Source: Amborella trichopoda
Taxonomy: Eukaryota; Streptophyta; Magnoliopsida; Amborellales; Amborellaceae
Assembly: GCF_000471905.2 (NCBI RefSeq)
Contig: NW_006499973.1
Location: 3,677,249 to 3,741,248, forward strand
Direction of reading: 5' to 3'
Length of the DNA stretch: 64,000 nt
The notes beneath the pieces are model-generated. The model saw only the letters and a list, made by a program, of their open reading frames with translations, searched no databases and had not been told where the DNA came from. Both the position numbers and the translations under genes were made by a program. Of this stretch, positions 1 to 11,185 are shown one piece after another. Position 1 is the stretch's first letter; each line of letters begins with the position of its first letter.

Positions 1-302
1 AGAAAATCCCTGCTACTGCCCTAGAGCGTGTATGATCTTTCATGGATGATCCGAGGTTATTCCGGTGCCTGTTTGCCCAAAAGATGATTGTTTTTTTATA
101 GGGCTCGACATGACGATCAATTTGATACAAACTTCAAGCCATGGATGGTGTTTTTAGGGCACGATCATGCAACTTGAAATTTAGATGAAGCTTGAAGACT
201 TCAGATTGCTGGTGTGCTCGTTCCTTGATGTTTTTCCGTGATTTCTTCGTTGGATCACATTGAGCATGCCGTCACGATCGCATGGTAACAAATGTAGCTC
301 GA
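1..302 (-). mobile_element. Element A, 3' LTR, left part (Tat-lineage Ty3/Gypsy)
   Basis: This is the middle of a long LTR, read on the minus strand. It matches the LTR of element E around 55,960-56,255 (shared landmarks: TGATTGTTTTCTTGTAGG, GAGCATGCCGTCACGATCG). It stops at 302 where element B begins and resumes at 50,089, where the sequence continues in register with the copy at 56,255. A is therefore the oldest layer of the nest. Its LTR resembles the long LTR type of element E more than that of B. The outer end lies left of the window. Confidence 0.85.
298..302. repeat. Target-site duplication of element B, left copy (CTCGA)
   Basis: The five bases CTCGA stand directly before the LTR end of element B and recur at 50,089-50,093 directly after its other LTR end. 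Five base pairs is the usual duplication size for Ty3/Gypsy integrases. The uninterrupted site is seen at 56,250-56,258 in element E (AGCTCGATTTC). Confidence 0.92.
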
Positions 303-2845
303 TGGTTAGGTGCCTCAATCTCTCTCTCCGGATCTAGGTGATCTGGTGGCACGTGTCTCAGGTTTCTGGTGAACCCAATATTTGAGATCGCTCTCTCAGA
401 ACCTCTCTCAAGGGCAAGGGTAGATATACCAACCAATGAGAGATGAATTTTAGGTTGGTTCGGGACTTACTCGGGCTAGCTCGCGTCGGTGCTCTCTTAG
501 ATCACGAAGAAATCCCCCCAGCTGCTTGAGCCGGTTCGAAATCACCTCCATTGACCTGTAATCTTCTTGTTTTTCTACACAACACTTCTATGGTTAATTT
601 GTAAGACAAGTGGGTCGAAGAGACCCACCCTTAACATAGGGCAGTGCACGTTCATATGAGACGGCGATGGAGTGCAAGGTTAGATGAAAGATAGAAAGGA
701 GAAGAGAGCTTGACGGAGGGGCAAGACTAGTATGACGGCCAGAAGTTATCGACTCGGATTGATAGCAAGATGGGCATGGTTCACAAGACTAGCACGACTG
801 CAATACTATTCGAAGCCAAGGTCGGCGTGGCGGTGCTAGACAAGGTGTACCTTCAACCAAGTGAGAAGAGAAAGGGATGAAGAGAAGAGGGCGAGACGAC
901 AAAGAGAAGAGAAGTCCGGACATCAATAGGCATGGCCATTGGCAACGCGAGGAGGCGATACATCCCTTGCGGATGGCGTTAACTGCTGATGAGGCAGACG
1001 GCGATGGTTTCTCCTAGGTCGCACGATGATAGACGTGGGATGCAGGAAGAACGACGACGGGCACCGGACGCGTGGAGGAAGCCCACGAACAATGATGGCT
1101 GTTGCCAGAGCCTCTAGCAGGCGGCGATGAGTATCGGTTTCTATCCTAAATGCGCGGCAAGGGAAGACCCCCACAAGCAGTGACACACACTTCGCCGTCT
1201 GGGTTCTTCACCGAGACGTCATAGCTTCGTTTGTGGGCGGTGATGGGCAATGCCATTTACAAACTTCATTGGAAGAGAGAGACAAATTAATAGAAGGGGA
1301 GGGGGGACTCATGCATGGCGCTGCCATCGCCATGCGCGCTGCCACTGCCATCCACAACTGCTGCAAGGAACTCAGATGAAGAAAAGGGAGAAAGAAGAAA
1401 ACAAAGAGAAGAGAGAGAAGGTTTACCTCAACCCACTGGTCAAAAGTTTCTCTCACCTCACTCTCTCTCTCAAGCGTGAAACAACAATGGTAAGAAAAAG
1501 AAACTTGTATTGAGTGAAAACTCTCTCTTGTGTGTGTATGTCTCTCTGTGTCTCTCCTTTTCTACGTATAATGATGATACGTATATATAGAAGTGTGCCC
1601 CAAACATGGGTGGATGATCAAAAGTTACCCTAATTGTTAGAAATTAAGATTAAATTGAATTAAAAGAAATTAGAAAATAGGGTGCAAAATGAAAGATTTG
1701 CCCCTTTCTAATAAGTTGTGGAATTCCATAACAGTCCATGTGTTGCCCTAGAACGTGTGATCTTGCATGGCTGATCCAGGGTCGTTCTGATTCCCGGTTG
1801 ATCTTAAGATGATTGTTTTCTTGTAAGACTCGGCATGGCGATCGATTTGATACAAACTTCGAGCCATGGATCGAGTTTTTGGTGTACGATCATGTGACTT
1901 GAAATTTGAATAGATTTTGAAACTTTAGATCGATAGTGTGCTCGTTCCTTGATTTTTTTTTTTGTATTTTCTTCGCTGAATCACATTGAGCATGCCGCTA
2001 CGATCACGGGGCATCAAACACAGCTTGATTTCGTGCCCGAACGAAGATTTTGCAAGTTTGGAATTTTGGCAGAATCAAGGATTCCGATGATGAAATTTGC
2101 AGTCTATTCGTCGGCTTCGTGTGCAGAATCCGACCGTTCATCATGTACAGGGTTCGGGTCACAGATGGCCCGAGACCCTACGCCCGTAATATAATTGGTC
2201 TCATATCGATCGGGCTTGCGAACGCCTTGACTTGGCCACTCGAGCGAGGAGTGAAGCTGCTGAATTTCCTGCACTTTCTTCACAGATCAGCAATTTCTCT
2301 CTAGCTTTTCTTCGTGCTAGGGTATCGTCACAGGGCATGCAACTTATCAAATCGCTCGTCTTGACTAGACAAATATGCTCACCAAGTTTGAGCACGATCC
2401 AACTTGGGACGAGTGAGATACGAGCATCGAAAGTGTGACTATCGCTTCAATAGTGTGGTGTTGCAGGCCGGTCACACGGGAATAACGTGCGGCTTCTCTT
2501 GTTTCACTCTCTTACCTATGACTTCTCCTTGGAACGTCTGTTTGAGTTAAAATTTGACCCCTGGGGTGTCGGATCCAATGGTAGTGGTCCCATAGCAATT
2601 TGAGACGCTGAAAATGAAGTTCTAGTTATAGGCCGTTTCGGGGTGTAAGAGGTCGATTCTACCGAAACTGTTTGTCGGTCTGCACTACCTTAGACATGTC
2701 ACAATGGGATGAGCAGGAGACTCTTGAGAGACCTCATGAAGATCTTGGCTAGTTCTGGGGTTGTTTTGCGACTGTCGAAATTTCGACTTCTTGCTAGGCC
2801 TTTATTGAGCGGGGCCCTCATGTTGATGAAAAATACCTTCCAACA
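303..2845 (-). repeat. Element B 3' LTR
   Basis: On the plus strand the LTR runs from TGGTTAGGTGCC to CTTCCAACA, i.e. TGTTGGAAGG...CCTAACCA in element sense. It is about 2.54 kb long and matches B's split 5' LTR (15,060-16,288 plus 48,704-50,088) throughout. It holds a TATA box near 1,581-1,590 and GA/CT-rich tracts near 1,380-1,560. Short ORFs inside it do not keep the same frame in the other LTR copies, so I do not call them genes. Confidence 0.88.
1581..1590 (-). promoter_or_regulatory. LTR TATA box (element B 3' LTR)
   Basis: CTATATATAC in element sense. The same box occurs at the matching place in the other LTRs: 33,589-33,598 and 47,322-47,331 in C, 48,801-48,808 in B's 5' LTR, and TATATAAA or longer TATATA versions in D and E. 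It is followed by GA-rich transcript-leader sequence. It is the likely RNA polymerase II promoter of the LTR. Confidence 0.7.
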
Positions 2846-3299
2846 ACATGCCTTGCCGAATGCTGTGCTTCTAGAGAATTGAGAAGTGCAATCATTTGGG
2901 ACGTTTGAGGGATTTTTTCGAAGTCCTCACCCTCAAGCGACTATCTGCGGTTCCGAAGCATGAGGCCTTTGTCAGGACCTCCTCGCATAGAACCGGGCCT
3001 CTTTGAAGGCCACATGCTACGAACCTTCGATCGGCGTTGTTTGCTGCTACACTAGGTTGGCTTTTGATGCTCAAGGTATCTCCTGTAGGTCTCGTCTAGC
3101 GGGGTCCCGTCGAGGGGCTTCTGACCCAACCCGAAAGTTTGGTCCCATGTAGGCTACGGGGTTTGGCGAAGACTACCTTGAAGCTTGTGGCAGGTTTGAC
3201 CCTGGCTTCGTCAGTTTCTTGGCTTCGCGATGGCTCTTAGCATTTCTGGAGGGATCTTTTGGTCATCGTCCTCACCCTCAAGGACTCTTTTTGTTGTTG

Positions 3300-3512
3300 G
3301 GAGATCTTATGCGGCTCTCACTCCCTAATGAGCCATGTTATGCGGCTCTCACCCCCTGATGAGCTATTGAAATCGTGGAGATCTTATGTGGTTCTCACTC
3401 CCTGATGAGCCATGAAACTGGGGAGATCTTATGTGCTCTCACTCCCTGATGAGCCATTTAAATTGAGGAGATCTTATGTACTCTTACTCCCTGATGAGCC
3501 ATTGAAACTGGG
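3300..3512. repeat. Tandem 55-60 bp repeats with hairpin core (element B 3' UTR)
   Basis: About four to five units share the core GATCTTATGCGGCTCTCAC followed by TCCCTGATGAGCCAT. The inner part GGCTC...GAGCC is an inverted repeat. The same family is much larger in element C (44,890-45,610), and a single unit survives in A near 51,660-51,700. Confidence 0.85.
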
Positions 3513-3648
3513 GTGCCGACTGAGGCAGTGGAAGTACGTCAACCTACCTTGTTGGTCTAAGCGCCCTTTCACGGGTTTCACTTGAACATGGGAAGTGGTG
3601 CCGTGAAAACGGTTTTACCAACTTCTGTTATTTTTAGGCTCTTTTACC

Positions 3649-3666
3649 CATGACCTTGTGGTCATG
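3649..3666. repeat. Perfect 7-bp inverted repeat in 3' UTR
   Basis: CATGACC-TTGT-GGTCATG. The same hairpin is found in element C (44,729-44,746, loop ACAT) and element A (51,918-51,935, loop TTGC), each time beside 'CTCTTTTACC'. Arms are unchanged while the loop varies. Confidence 0.8.
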
Positions 3667-3844
3667 TCCACCCTTTTCATCCATTTTTTATCACAGTACC
3701 TTTCGGGGTTTTCACTGTGGCTGGGTTTCTTTTTCCATGGAACTCTCTTACTCATGGTTTTGTGACCACGCCCCGTCCGTCATTTTTACTCATGGCGTTC
3801 CCTTGTCAGGTGTACACCATGCCCCTTTTTTGTATGAAGGTGTG

Positions 3845-5280
3845 TTTTAAGGTCGTGCCTTCGAGACCTGTGCGAAGCCTTTTAATGTCTTGTGGTCAGG
3901 ACATGCACTATAGTTTTAGCTCATACAACTGGACCGTAGTGGTAAAGAATGACAGTTTGTAGAGGCTGTGGAATGAGTCTGGTGATGACTTTGACTCACT
4001 TGATAAGATGGCATGAAGTTGCTTGTGGAGAGTTGATGATGAGTGAGTGAATGAGGGTGAAGGCAGTGCACGCACACGAATGGGCCGGCTAGGGAAGGCG
4101 TGCATGAAGATGCACGTAAAGGGCATGTGCACGTATGTAGACTTACTGGGGAGGCAGTGGAAGTGGTGTACGCACACGACCGGGTCTGTTAAGGAGGACA
4201 TGCTTGAAAATGCACGTAAAAGGGGTGTGCACGTATGTGGGGGGTCTTTTAGGATCATGCATCCTGGACCTGGGCAAAGCAATTTAATGTCATGTGGTCA
4301 GGACGTGTACTATGGTTTAAGGTCATATAGCTTGGACCATGGTTATGAAGTTTAAAGTCATGCAACTAGGACCATGCAGTTTAAGGTCGGGCTGCTAGAC
4401 CTCCGCTATAGTTTAAGGTCGTATAGTTTGGACCATGGCTATGTAGTTTAGGGTCATGGAGCACAGACCGTGTACGAGTCACCATGTCAGTAGAGCTGCA
4501 TGGGGGGTAGGTACATGGATAGCGATTTGATCCCTGGGGATAAAGATAGTTAAGGCTATACACATGTAGAGAGATGTAGATGAAGGTGGTGACCCTACGA
4601 GGAGTAGTAAATAGGAGAGGCTTCAGTGGGGATTAGGAGGGCCAGTGTAACTCCACGGGGATAATGCATATCGGTGTGCATGGAACTCTGATAGGCCAGA
4701 GCATTGATGAACCCCACCGTGGGTTGAGGGGATAAGAATGGCCCTAACTCTTTGAAGATGATGGGGTGAGTATAACCCTTGCATACATCTAACTTCGCTG
4801 GGGGTCTAGTTGAAGTTATGTGTACGGACTGCGCGTTACAATTTTAGGGTCTTGTAGCTCGGACCATGGCTATGCAGTTTAAAGTCATACAGCTAGGACC
4901 ATGCAGTTTGTGGTCATGCACCTTGACCTCCGCTACAGTTTAGGGTCCTACAGTTTGGACCATGGTGCTAAGCCTTTTATCGTCATGTGGCCAGGATGCA
5001 CACTATGATTTAAGGTCTTACAGTTGAACCATGGTCGTAAGTTTAAAGTCTTGTGACATGGACTTTGCAGTTTAAGGTCGTGCAACTAGACCTCCACTAT
5101 AGTTTAAGGTCATATAGTTCGGACCAAGGTCGTACAACATGGACCGTGGCTGTGCAGTTTAAGGTCATGCAGTATGGACCATGCAGTTTAAATTCATGCA
5201 ACTAGACCTCCACTATTGTTTACGGTCATATAGTTTGGACCATGGCTATGTAGTTTAGGGTCATGCAGCACAGACCGTGG
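3845..5280. repeat. Degenerate 30-40 bp repeats with GGTC...GACC cores
   Basis: Units such as GTTTAAGGTCATATAGTTTG followed by GACCATGG recur many times, irregularly spaced. Most hold the short inverted repeat AGGTC...GACCT with a loop of about 9 bases. The array is interrupted by a unique block (about 4,490-4,850) that is also present in element D (about 19,060-19,350). Matching units occur in C at 43,600-44,110 and 44,450-44,530. Confidence 0.75.
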
Positions 5281-5739
5281 CATAGTAAGGGAATGCGAAT
5301 TCATGCGGAATAGAGTCGTCACTAGATACTGAGCTCCCTGAAGAGTGAGATTGTGATGCAGGGGATGAACTTCTTGAGGATGTGGGATGATGGTCCGAAG
5401 GGGAGTGTCAGGGCTTGCGCATGACACTAACTGTTGGATGGCTGATGCATTAACAAGCCTCGGTGATGCGTTTAAGTCCCTTGATGAAGTGGGCCGAAGT
5501 AACCCCTGATGCTCCATGCGGCAATGATCTTTAGATGAGACGCACTCAGTGAAATTCTCGATGAGGCACGTGGCTCTAGCCCCTTGATGAAGCATGTGAT
5601 GCAAGTCTTGACGAGGCATGCGATGATGATGCTTCGGGTCTCAGGCTTGGTCCGCCCCAGCCTGGTCTTATCGCTATCAAGAAGTAGGGATTGGACCATC
5701 ATTCTGAGTTTGACGGAGGAAGTCTTCGGCACCACTAGG

Positions 5740-5748
5740 TATAAAAAG
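5740..5748 (+). promoter_or_regulatory. TATA box of antisense unit (element B)
   Basis: TATAAAAAG preceded by AGTCTTCGGCAC, opposite to the element's own direction. Element C has TATAAAAGG preceded by the same AGTCTTCGGCAC on its antisense strand (43,081-43,089). Element D has TATAAGG at 19,860-19,866. Downstream of the box lies a GA run (5,807-5,822), also present in C. Confidence 0.75.
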
Positions 5749-7104
5749 GGGAAGAAACCCCACTTTACTATTTTATCGAAGGGTTAAAACAGTTGAAGGG
5801 TTTTTTAGAGAGAGAGAGAGAGAACCAAACCTTCTGGCGAGGGTTTTTTGGGGAGAACTTCCTGACAAAAACTTGTAGAGACAGGCCCTTAGAATTTTTC
5901 CTGACGAGCTTCAGGAGGTGCGAAGATTCGCGACATGATTGCAGACAGTTTTTGACAAGCATCGAGGCTCTTTTAGCAAGGAAGAGGGTCTCTCGAGCCT
6001 TAGTAGAATTTGCAAAGGTGTGTTGCTAGAGTTCGAGTACTCCTTCGGACGCTCTGTTGCTGAAGGGGAGGTCGCAAAGAGTTCAGAGGGCCTTATCAAT
6101 CCTCTAGTTTGTCGGAGGAGAAGGAGAAGGGGCTGCATTGAGCACACTGGAACTTAACGAAATTTCGGTGAGCTTTGGTGAACTGCTGAAGTGGGAAACT
6201 AGGGAGAAGGGAAATCCGCAATATTATAGGGATGTCTTCTGGGGACTTCCGAGGGTTTCTTGCTAACTCCAGTAGCCAACAACAGATGAGAAAGGGTTTT
6301 CTCGACGTTTTTCGCGATATTTCCAGCAATCAAAAAGGGCAAAGACAGGGTCAGTTGGGAGGTTCCCATTGGGCAGAAAGTGTTTCTAACAGGGAGAAGC
6401 CACGTCGGTAGGGGAAAGAATAGGGTCAGCTGAGGGATCCCGGTGGTCGCAGGTGTGTTTTCGACGAAACCTGAAGGATTGCAGGGAAGGGGAAAGGTCA
6501 CAGGAAGGTTGACTGTCGATGAGGGGTGACTATTGGGGGAACCGAAGAGGCATAGGAGTCAATGCCCCCTGGAAATTGGGAACATTGGGAACTGGGTTGC
6601 TTCAAAGTCACGCATGCCATTAAGTCGCATGCAGTGCCGGCTTCACACAGCCCTGGGTCACACACGACAATAGCCACGCTTGGGGGCATGAGACTTGAGG
6701 CCATAGTCTTGTGTGGTGTTAGCCTACCAATGGTGATGATAAGATGCGACATTGTGTTGGGCACGACAATGACCTTGGATGGCGATGTCTTGAGAGGGTC
6801 AAGAGTGATGGCAAACGGGGAGGCTTTACTGCCGCGGTGTGTTGGGAGCCAAGTCCTCTAGCACAACCGTGAAGTCTATATCTTTTTATGGAAGGGCATC
6901 CACTATGAACGGGGTATGATCTCCATCATAGGCCAGTTCCTTGCAGAGAAGTCTGCCTCGTATGTTTGATATACTCGTCAGATGAATTGAAGCTGACTCG
7001 GAAGTGGTTGGGTTTTTCTTTTGGCCTGTAACCATTCTCCTTGGCGGGATCGAGTCTAACTTCTTCAAGTGGTTTTGCCACTTCTTCATGGGGCAAGCAC
7101 TTCT

Positions 7105-7230
7105 TGGGTGGGTTTGCTTCTTCTGGACAAGGAAGACGTTTCTCTTGGCCTGTAACTGTCCTCTTATCCTCAGATGCAAGAGCAACGTATCTGGCTTTGG
7201 TTTGTAACTGTCTTCTTATCATCAGATGCA
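7105..7230 (+). repeat. Short tandem repeats at the 3' end of the antisense unit
   Basis: Two units of about 65 bp share TGTAACTGTCTTCTTATC and CAGATGCAAGAGC. Element D carries related units at 21,170-21,400. They add TTGTAA-type motifs upstream of the poly(A) signal. Confidence 0.6.
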
Positions 7231-7275
7231 AGAGCTTTGTAACTTCCCTGATGTAACTTGCAACTTTTCTAATGC

Positions 7276-7281
7276 AATAAA
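7276..7281 (+). terminator. Poly(A) signal of antisense unit (element B)
   Basis: AATAAA, preceded within 60 bp by TTTGTAACTT and TGTAACTTGC, which fit plant far-upstream elements. Element D shows the same arrangement at 21,453-21,458. It lies about 100 bp from the end of pol on the other strand, so the two units converge. Confidence 0.6.
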
Positions 7282-7379
7282 AGAAATGAACTTCCTTTGA
7301 GTTGGGTTGACGTTTCCCATCTTCATTTCTATCCTTTTATTGCACACACCACACTTTATCGCCATGGTAGGGATATTAC

Positions 7380-8460
7380 TTCTTTAAATATCTCCCATTG
7401 ATAGGGGGCATCGCCTCTTCACCATCTGAGTTTGCCAGTAGATAGGCCCATTCAGCGTAGCCTTCTTGACTATAAACGGGCCTTCCCACTTAGGTTTGAA
7501 CTTTCCTTTGCGACGCCCGTGCATGAAGATCAGTCTCTTGACTGCTAGGACTAGGTCCCCATAAGCGAATGAATGAACTTGACAGACTTGTCACAGGATC
7601 TCTTAATTCTTCCTTGATTGAGCTCAAGGTTCTATTAGGCCTCTAGTATCTTTTCATCAAGGGCATCCTGCTCTTGGTAGTGGAGCCCGACCCTCTCATC
7701 TTCAGTCAGTCCCTGATGTATGGCAACACGGAGCGAGGGTATTTGAATTTCGACGGGTAGGACCGCCTCACCCCCATAGACCAGGGAATAAGGGGTGGAG
7801 TTCGTAGTATTGAGAGTGGTAGTTTGATAGGTGCACAGAGCCTCAGGCAGCTTCTTATGCCAGTTCTTCTTTGACTTTGATACCGACTTTCGAAGCACCC
7901 CGCAAAAAGTCTTGTTGAACGCCTCAGCTAACCCGTTGGCTCCAGGGTAGTACATAGTCGAGTACTTCCACTCAAAGCCTAACTGGTTGACTAGGCGATC
8001 AACATGCTGCCTCTTGAAGTGAGGATCATTATCAGAAATTATTCGGTCCGGGACCCTGAATCAGTATATGATGTGATGCCGCACGAAGTTTGCCACAACG
8101 GTCCCTGGAACCTGTCTGAGAGGGATTGCCTTAGCCCATTTGGAAAAGTAGTTTGTCGTCGTTAGGATGAAGGCATGACCCAAGGCAGAAAGATGGTCAA
8201 TGGGTTCTACAATGTCCATGCCCCACTGTGAAAAGGGCCATGATATCATTGTCGGATGGAGAGGCTCTGTGGGCTGATGAATGAGGCTTGAGTGGATTTG
8301 GCGCACTTGGCATATTTTGGCATAGTTTTTAGCGTCAGCTACCATGGAAAGCCAGTAATAACCGAGTCTGCGTATGCGCTCGTAGAGCTTGCGACATCCC
8401 CATCGAGAAGGGTGTACTTGGTTAACATCCATCGTATGTCGTTGCGGTCCTCCCATTCTT
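7380..8460 (-). pseudogene. pol: Element B integrase part
   Basis: The minus strand encodes recognisable Ty3/Gypsy integrase: KLYERIRRLGYYW and the zinc-binding segment, the core around WGMDIVEPI, and GANGLAEAFNKTF holding the last catalytic acidic residue, then the tail ending near PPINGRYLKK. Open stretches lie at 8,061-8,456 and 7,635-7,955. Integrase inserts the cDNA and makes the 5-bp target duplication seen at this element's ends. It is the last pol part, as expected for Gypsy order. The copy is broken. Confidence 0.88.
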
Positions 8461-8575
8461 GAGGTAACCTTCTGTGATTTTATGAAGTCTATGATAGGGT
8501 CCCTTCATTCTTTTATTTGCTCAACCTCTGTAACATCGGGTCAAAGAACTCGGGTTCCTACTCCCTAACCTCGGA

Positions 8576-9110
8576 TTATTTTCCTTGAGAAATTTCCTGC
8601 TCTGCCTTGATGACATCCCTAGCTGCGAGCAGTGCCCCAAATGGGTAAGGCGGACACTCAGGGAAGACCACCGTCTCATCATCCGTGTTAACTTCGGTTC
8701 TTAAGTCAATGTGTCTCCATTCGGTTACCCAGACTGGGGTAGGCCCTGATGAAGATAATTGGATGGTGGCGTCAAGCTTTGAGAGCGCATCAGCTTGCAA
8801 GTTTAGCGTTTTAGGGATATGACTCAGGGAGAAGTCATCGAATTAGGCCATGTAAGTTTTGGTCATGTCATGATAAGGAGGGTATCCTTCCTTACGTCAT
8901 AAATCCCCTTAAGCTGTCGGATCACCAGCTCAGAGTCGCCGAAGATGTTTAGCTGCTCCAGGTCTAGCTCTTGGGTGATCTCGAGCCCAAATATGAGGGC
9001 TTGATACTCAGCTTCATTATGAGAAAACACCTCTACAAGTGCGAAGGAAAGGGGAATCATTCCACCGTATGATTCCACCGTGGGGAGTTAGGACCACAAC
9101 TCCGGCACCC
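8576..9110 (-). pseudogene. pol: Element B second (archaeal-type) RNase H
   Basis: Translation shows HNEAEYQALIFGLEI and FGDSELVIRQLKG, the hallmark of the extra aRNH domain carried by Tat-lineage elements, followed by a linker with ADALSKL. It stands between the first RNase H and integrase, the usual Tat position. The same domain lies in element D at 22,709-23,199. The domain is thought to have been captured from a plant RNase H, with the first RNase H turned into a connection domain. Confidence 0.85.
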
Positions 9111-9343
9111 CCTCTATCGGACTTGAATGCTCTGTCAAAGTACATCTCCCATGGCTAAGTTAACGTCGTACATAAAACTTCTTCATATGGGGGATCACTT
9201 GACAGGGGAGATTATGAAGGGACTGGGTGAGTCGCAAGGAAGTCTACTAGGGCTTGAGTGTTAACTGCTTTATGTGGTACATACGTGATGTCGAACTCCA
9301 TCAGCAATAATGCCCACTTAGCCAAACGTCCTGACAAGCATGG

Positions 9344-9720
9344 TCAGGTCATAAGGAACTTGACCGAGTCCACCTTGGAGATTAACCTGACCTCATGACC
9401 GAGCAAGTAATGGCGAAGCTTCTGTACTGCAAAGATCAAGGCTAGGCACATCTTTTCAATGGGAGGGTAGTTCTTCTTAGCCCCTTGCATTATGCGGCTG
9501 AGATAATAGAGCATTGTCTCCTTCCCTCCATCATTGTTCTGCACCAAGGGTTCCTCGAGTGACTCCTCGAGGGCAGTAACATATAGGATGAGGGGCTTCC
9601 TAACACTGGCATAGAGAGTACTGGTGGATTCAACAAGTACTGCTTGATGTCCTCAAGCGCATCTTGGCACGCTTAATCCCATATGAAGAGAGTGTCCTTC
9701 TTTAAGAGGTGAGAAAAGGG
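9344..9720 (-). pseudogene. pol: Element B first RNase H
   Basis: The segment LYYLSRIMQGAKKNYPPIEK followed by ALIFAVQKLRHYLLGH is typical of the Gypsy RT-linked RNase H (RNase H-like domain of reverse transcriptase). It follows RT directly. Close counterpart in element D at 23,550-23,732. Confidence 0.85.
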
Positions 9721-9739
9721 TCTGCATCACTCTAAAAGG

Positions 9740-10500
9740 TTTGAAATGAACTTCCGGATGTATGCGAATTATCCTTGGAGAGACTGTAGTTCATGGACGG
9801 TTGTTGGCAGCAGCATGTCCTGAATTGCCTTGATTTTGACTGGCTCAATCTCAAGTCCATGGTACCTCACGATGAACCTTAAGAATTTTCCCGAGCATAC
9901 ACCAAATGTGCATTTCAATGGGTTCATCTTGAGTTGGTGGTGCTGCAACTGCTCAAACACCTTTTTAAGGTCTTGCACATGAGTGGCTTTTATTTCAGAC
10001 TTTACCACCAAGTCATCCACATAACACTGGACCTCCTTGTGAATCATGTCCTTGAAGATGGTTGTCATGGCTTGCTGGTACATGGCACCGGCATTCTTTA
10101 GCCCAAAAGGCTACAGACACCTTTTGGAGTTAAGAACGAAGTGGCCTCCTCATCCTCTGGCACCATCCTGATTTGATTGTAACCGGAATAACCATCCATA
10201 AAGGAGAAGATTTGAGAATGGGCTATGGAGTCAACCTGCATCTCGGTGAATGGTATGGGGAAATCGTCCTTGGGACAAGCAGTGTTCAAGTAACAAACGT
10301 CGATGCAGACCCTGATTTGGCCATTCTTCTTCTTGACTGGGACGACATTCGCCAGCCATCTTGGGTATTTGACTTCACATATGAATCTAGCTTGCCTGAG
10401 CTTGTTCACCTCAGCGTCAATTTGCATCTTAAGGTCGGGCCAAAACCTTCTTGATTTATGATTCATGGGTTTGATGACGTGATCGATGCCGAGATAGTGG
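9740..10500 (-). pseudogene. pol: Element B reverse transcriptase
   Basis: Recognisable RT motifs on the minus strand: RRFWPDLKMQIDAEVNKL, WLANVVPVKKKNGQIRVC, FSFMDGYSGYNQI, and the catalytic box CYVDDLVVKS, then KCTFGV. Main open stretches are 10,098-10,466 and 9,769-10,083. It copies the element RNA into DNA. Sequence is close to element D's RT. Broken copy. Confidence 0.9.
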
Positions 10501-11138
10501 CCAACAATCTAAGGGTCTAGACCGAGCATCTCATGATAATGTCAGGCGAATACGTCCCGATTTGCTAGGAGGAGGGAGATATAACTTTCTTTCTCTTTTG
10601 GGGACATCTTTGCTGAGATGAAGGTTGGCCTTGGGTCGGCCCCATCCCCCAGGTTGATCTCTTCAAGTTCATAAGCCGTGGCCTGACTGCCTTCTTCTCA
10701 TTCTACGAGAGCTTCCTAGAGTTCCTCATCGGAGGAGTCACAAGGGTTTTCTTTGATCTTCTGTGTAACAACCCATGATCCCGACATCTCGGCCTCTAGG
10801 AGAGGCACAATGTGGGAGAGGACTTGTCTCTAACTGGTCCAGGCGATAGAAGGGTCGACTTCAAGCTGGGGGGGTCATGACCTCGTGATTGGGCTCATTC
10901 AATGCTTGCCCTGATCTAGGCGGTGCCTCATGCACTTGGATCATGTGGTAGGCCTCGTGGGAGCAAGAGCTCGGAGATGGCTTGGTTTTGGCTCGGGTTG
11001 CTAGGGTGTTGACAGTTGTCGAGAATCCTGCCACCTGGGCTAGCATTTCTCTGAGGCGCTTCTGTTGCATTGTGGTGAGGCTGGTGTCTACGAGCTCTAT
11101 GTTTAGAGAGTCGAAGTTTGGGCACCGTCGAGCTACAC
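10500..11138 (-). pseudogene. pol: Element B region between gag intron and RT
   Basis: The segment after the splice-acceptor-like site encodes QQKRLREMLAQVAGFSTTV, matching C (38,880-38,960) and D (25,330-25,410), where it also follows the acceptor. The remainder up to RT holds no domain I can name; I do not recognise a protease here, unlike element C. Confidence 0.55.
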
Positions 11139-11185
11139 CTATGGAGAAAATAGAGGGGTAAGGAGAAGAAGAGTTAGAACATTCC
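11139..11185 (-). promoter_or_regulatory. Candidate 3' splice site between gag and pol (element B)
   Basis: In element sense a long pyrimidine tract (CTCTTCTTCTCCTTACCCCT then TATTTTCTCCATAG) ends in AG. Elements C (38,780-38,821) and D (25,460-25,520) have the same tract and AG in the same place. Splicing between gag and pol is known for Ogre-type Tat elements. Confidence 0.55.

Larger units (their letters stand above)
2846..5739 (-). mobile_element. Element B 3' untranslated region
   Basis: This spacer lies between the 3' LTR and the upstream region of the antisense gene. It begins at the polypurine-tract position (ATTCGGCAAGGC in element sense) and shares blocks with the matching parts of C (43,430-46,058), A (50,945-52,506) and D (about 19,050-19,859). 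It contains three classes of repeat, listed separately. No gene-like ORF is conserved between copies. Hypervariable, repeat-bearing 3' UTRs are a known trait of Tat/Ogre elements. Confidence 0.75.
5740..7281 (+). pseudogene. Antisense transcription unit of element B (aORF type)
   Basis: A plant-type transcription unit runs opposite to gag-pol: TATA box, GA-rich leader, about 1.4 kb body, then TTGTAAC motifs and AATAAA at 7,276-7,281. The first 450 bp after the TATA box align by eye with C's unit (43,089 downward), including the stretch GGAGAAGGAGAAGGGGCTGC. Only short ORFs of 70-100 codons remain (for example 5,939-6,157 and 6,562-6,861), so this copy is broken. Antisense ORFs between pol and the 3' LTR are known in the Tat lineage; the product's role is unknown. 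Direct transcription evidence is not available from the sequence. Confidence 0.65.

Noticed and set aside
923-1456. ORFs of 80-120 codons inside B- and C-type LTRs (also 15,591-15,941 and 47,875-48,186)
   Set aside because: The best-open frame differs between LTR copies, so the similarity is at DNA level only.
2846-2935. Placing the LTR end further right, at TGATTG or TGAGGGTGAGG
   Set aside because: The junctions of C in B and B in A, with their target duplications, fix the LTR start at TGTTGGAAGG.
10173-10454. Plus-strand ORF opposite B's RT
   Set aside because: Shadow of the RT reading on the other strand; no support as a separate gene.
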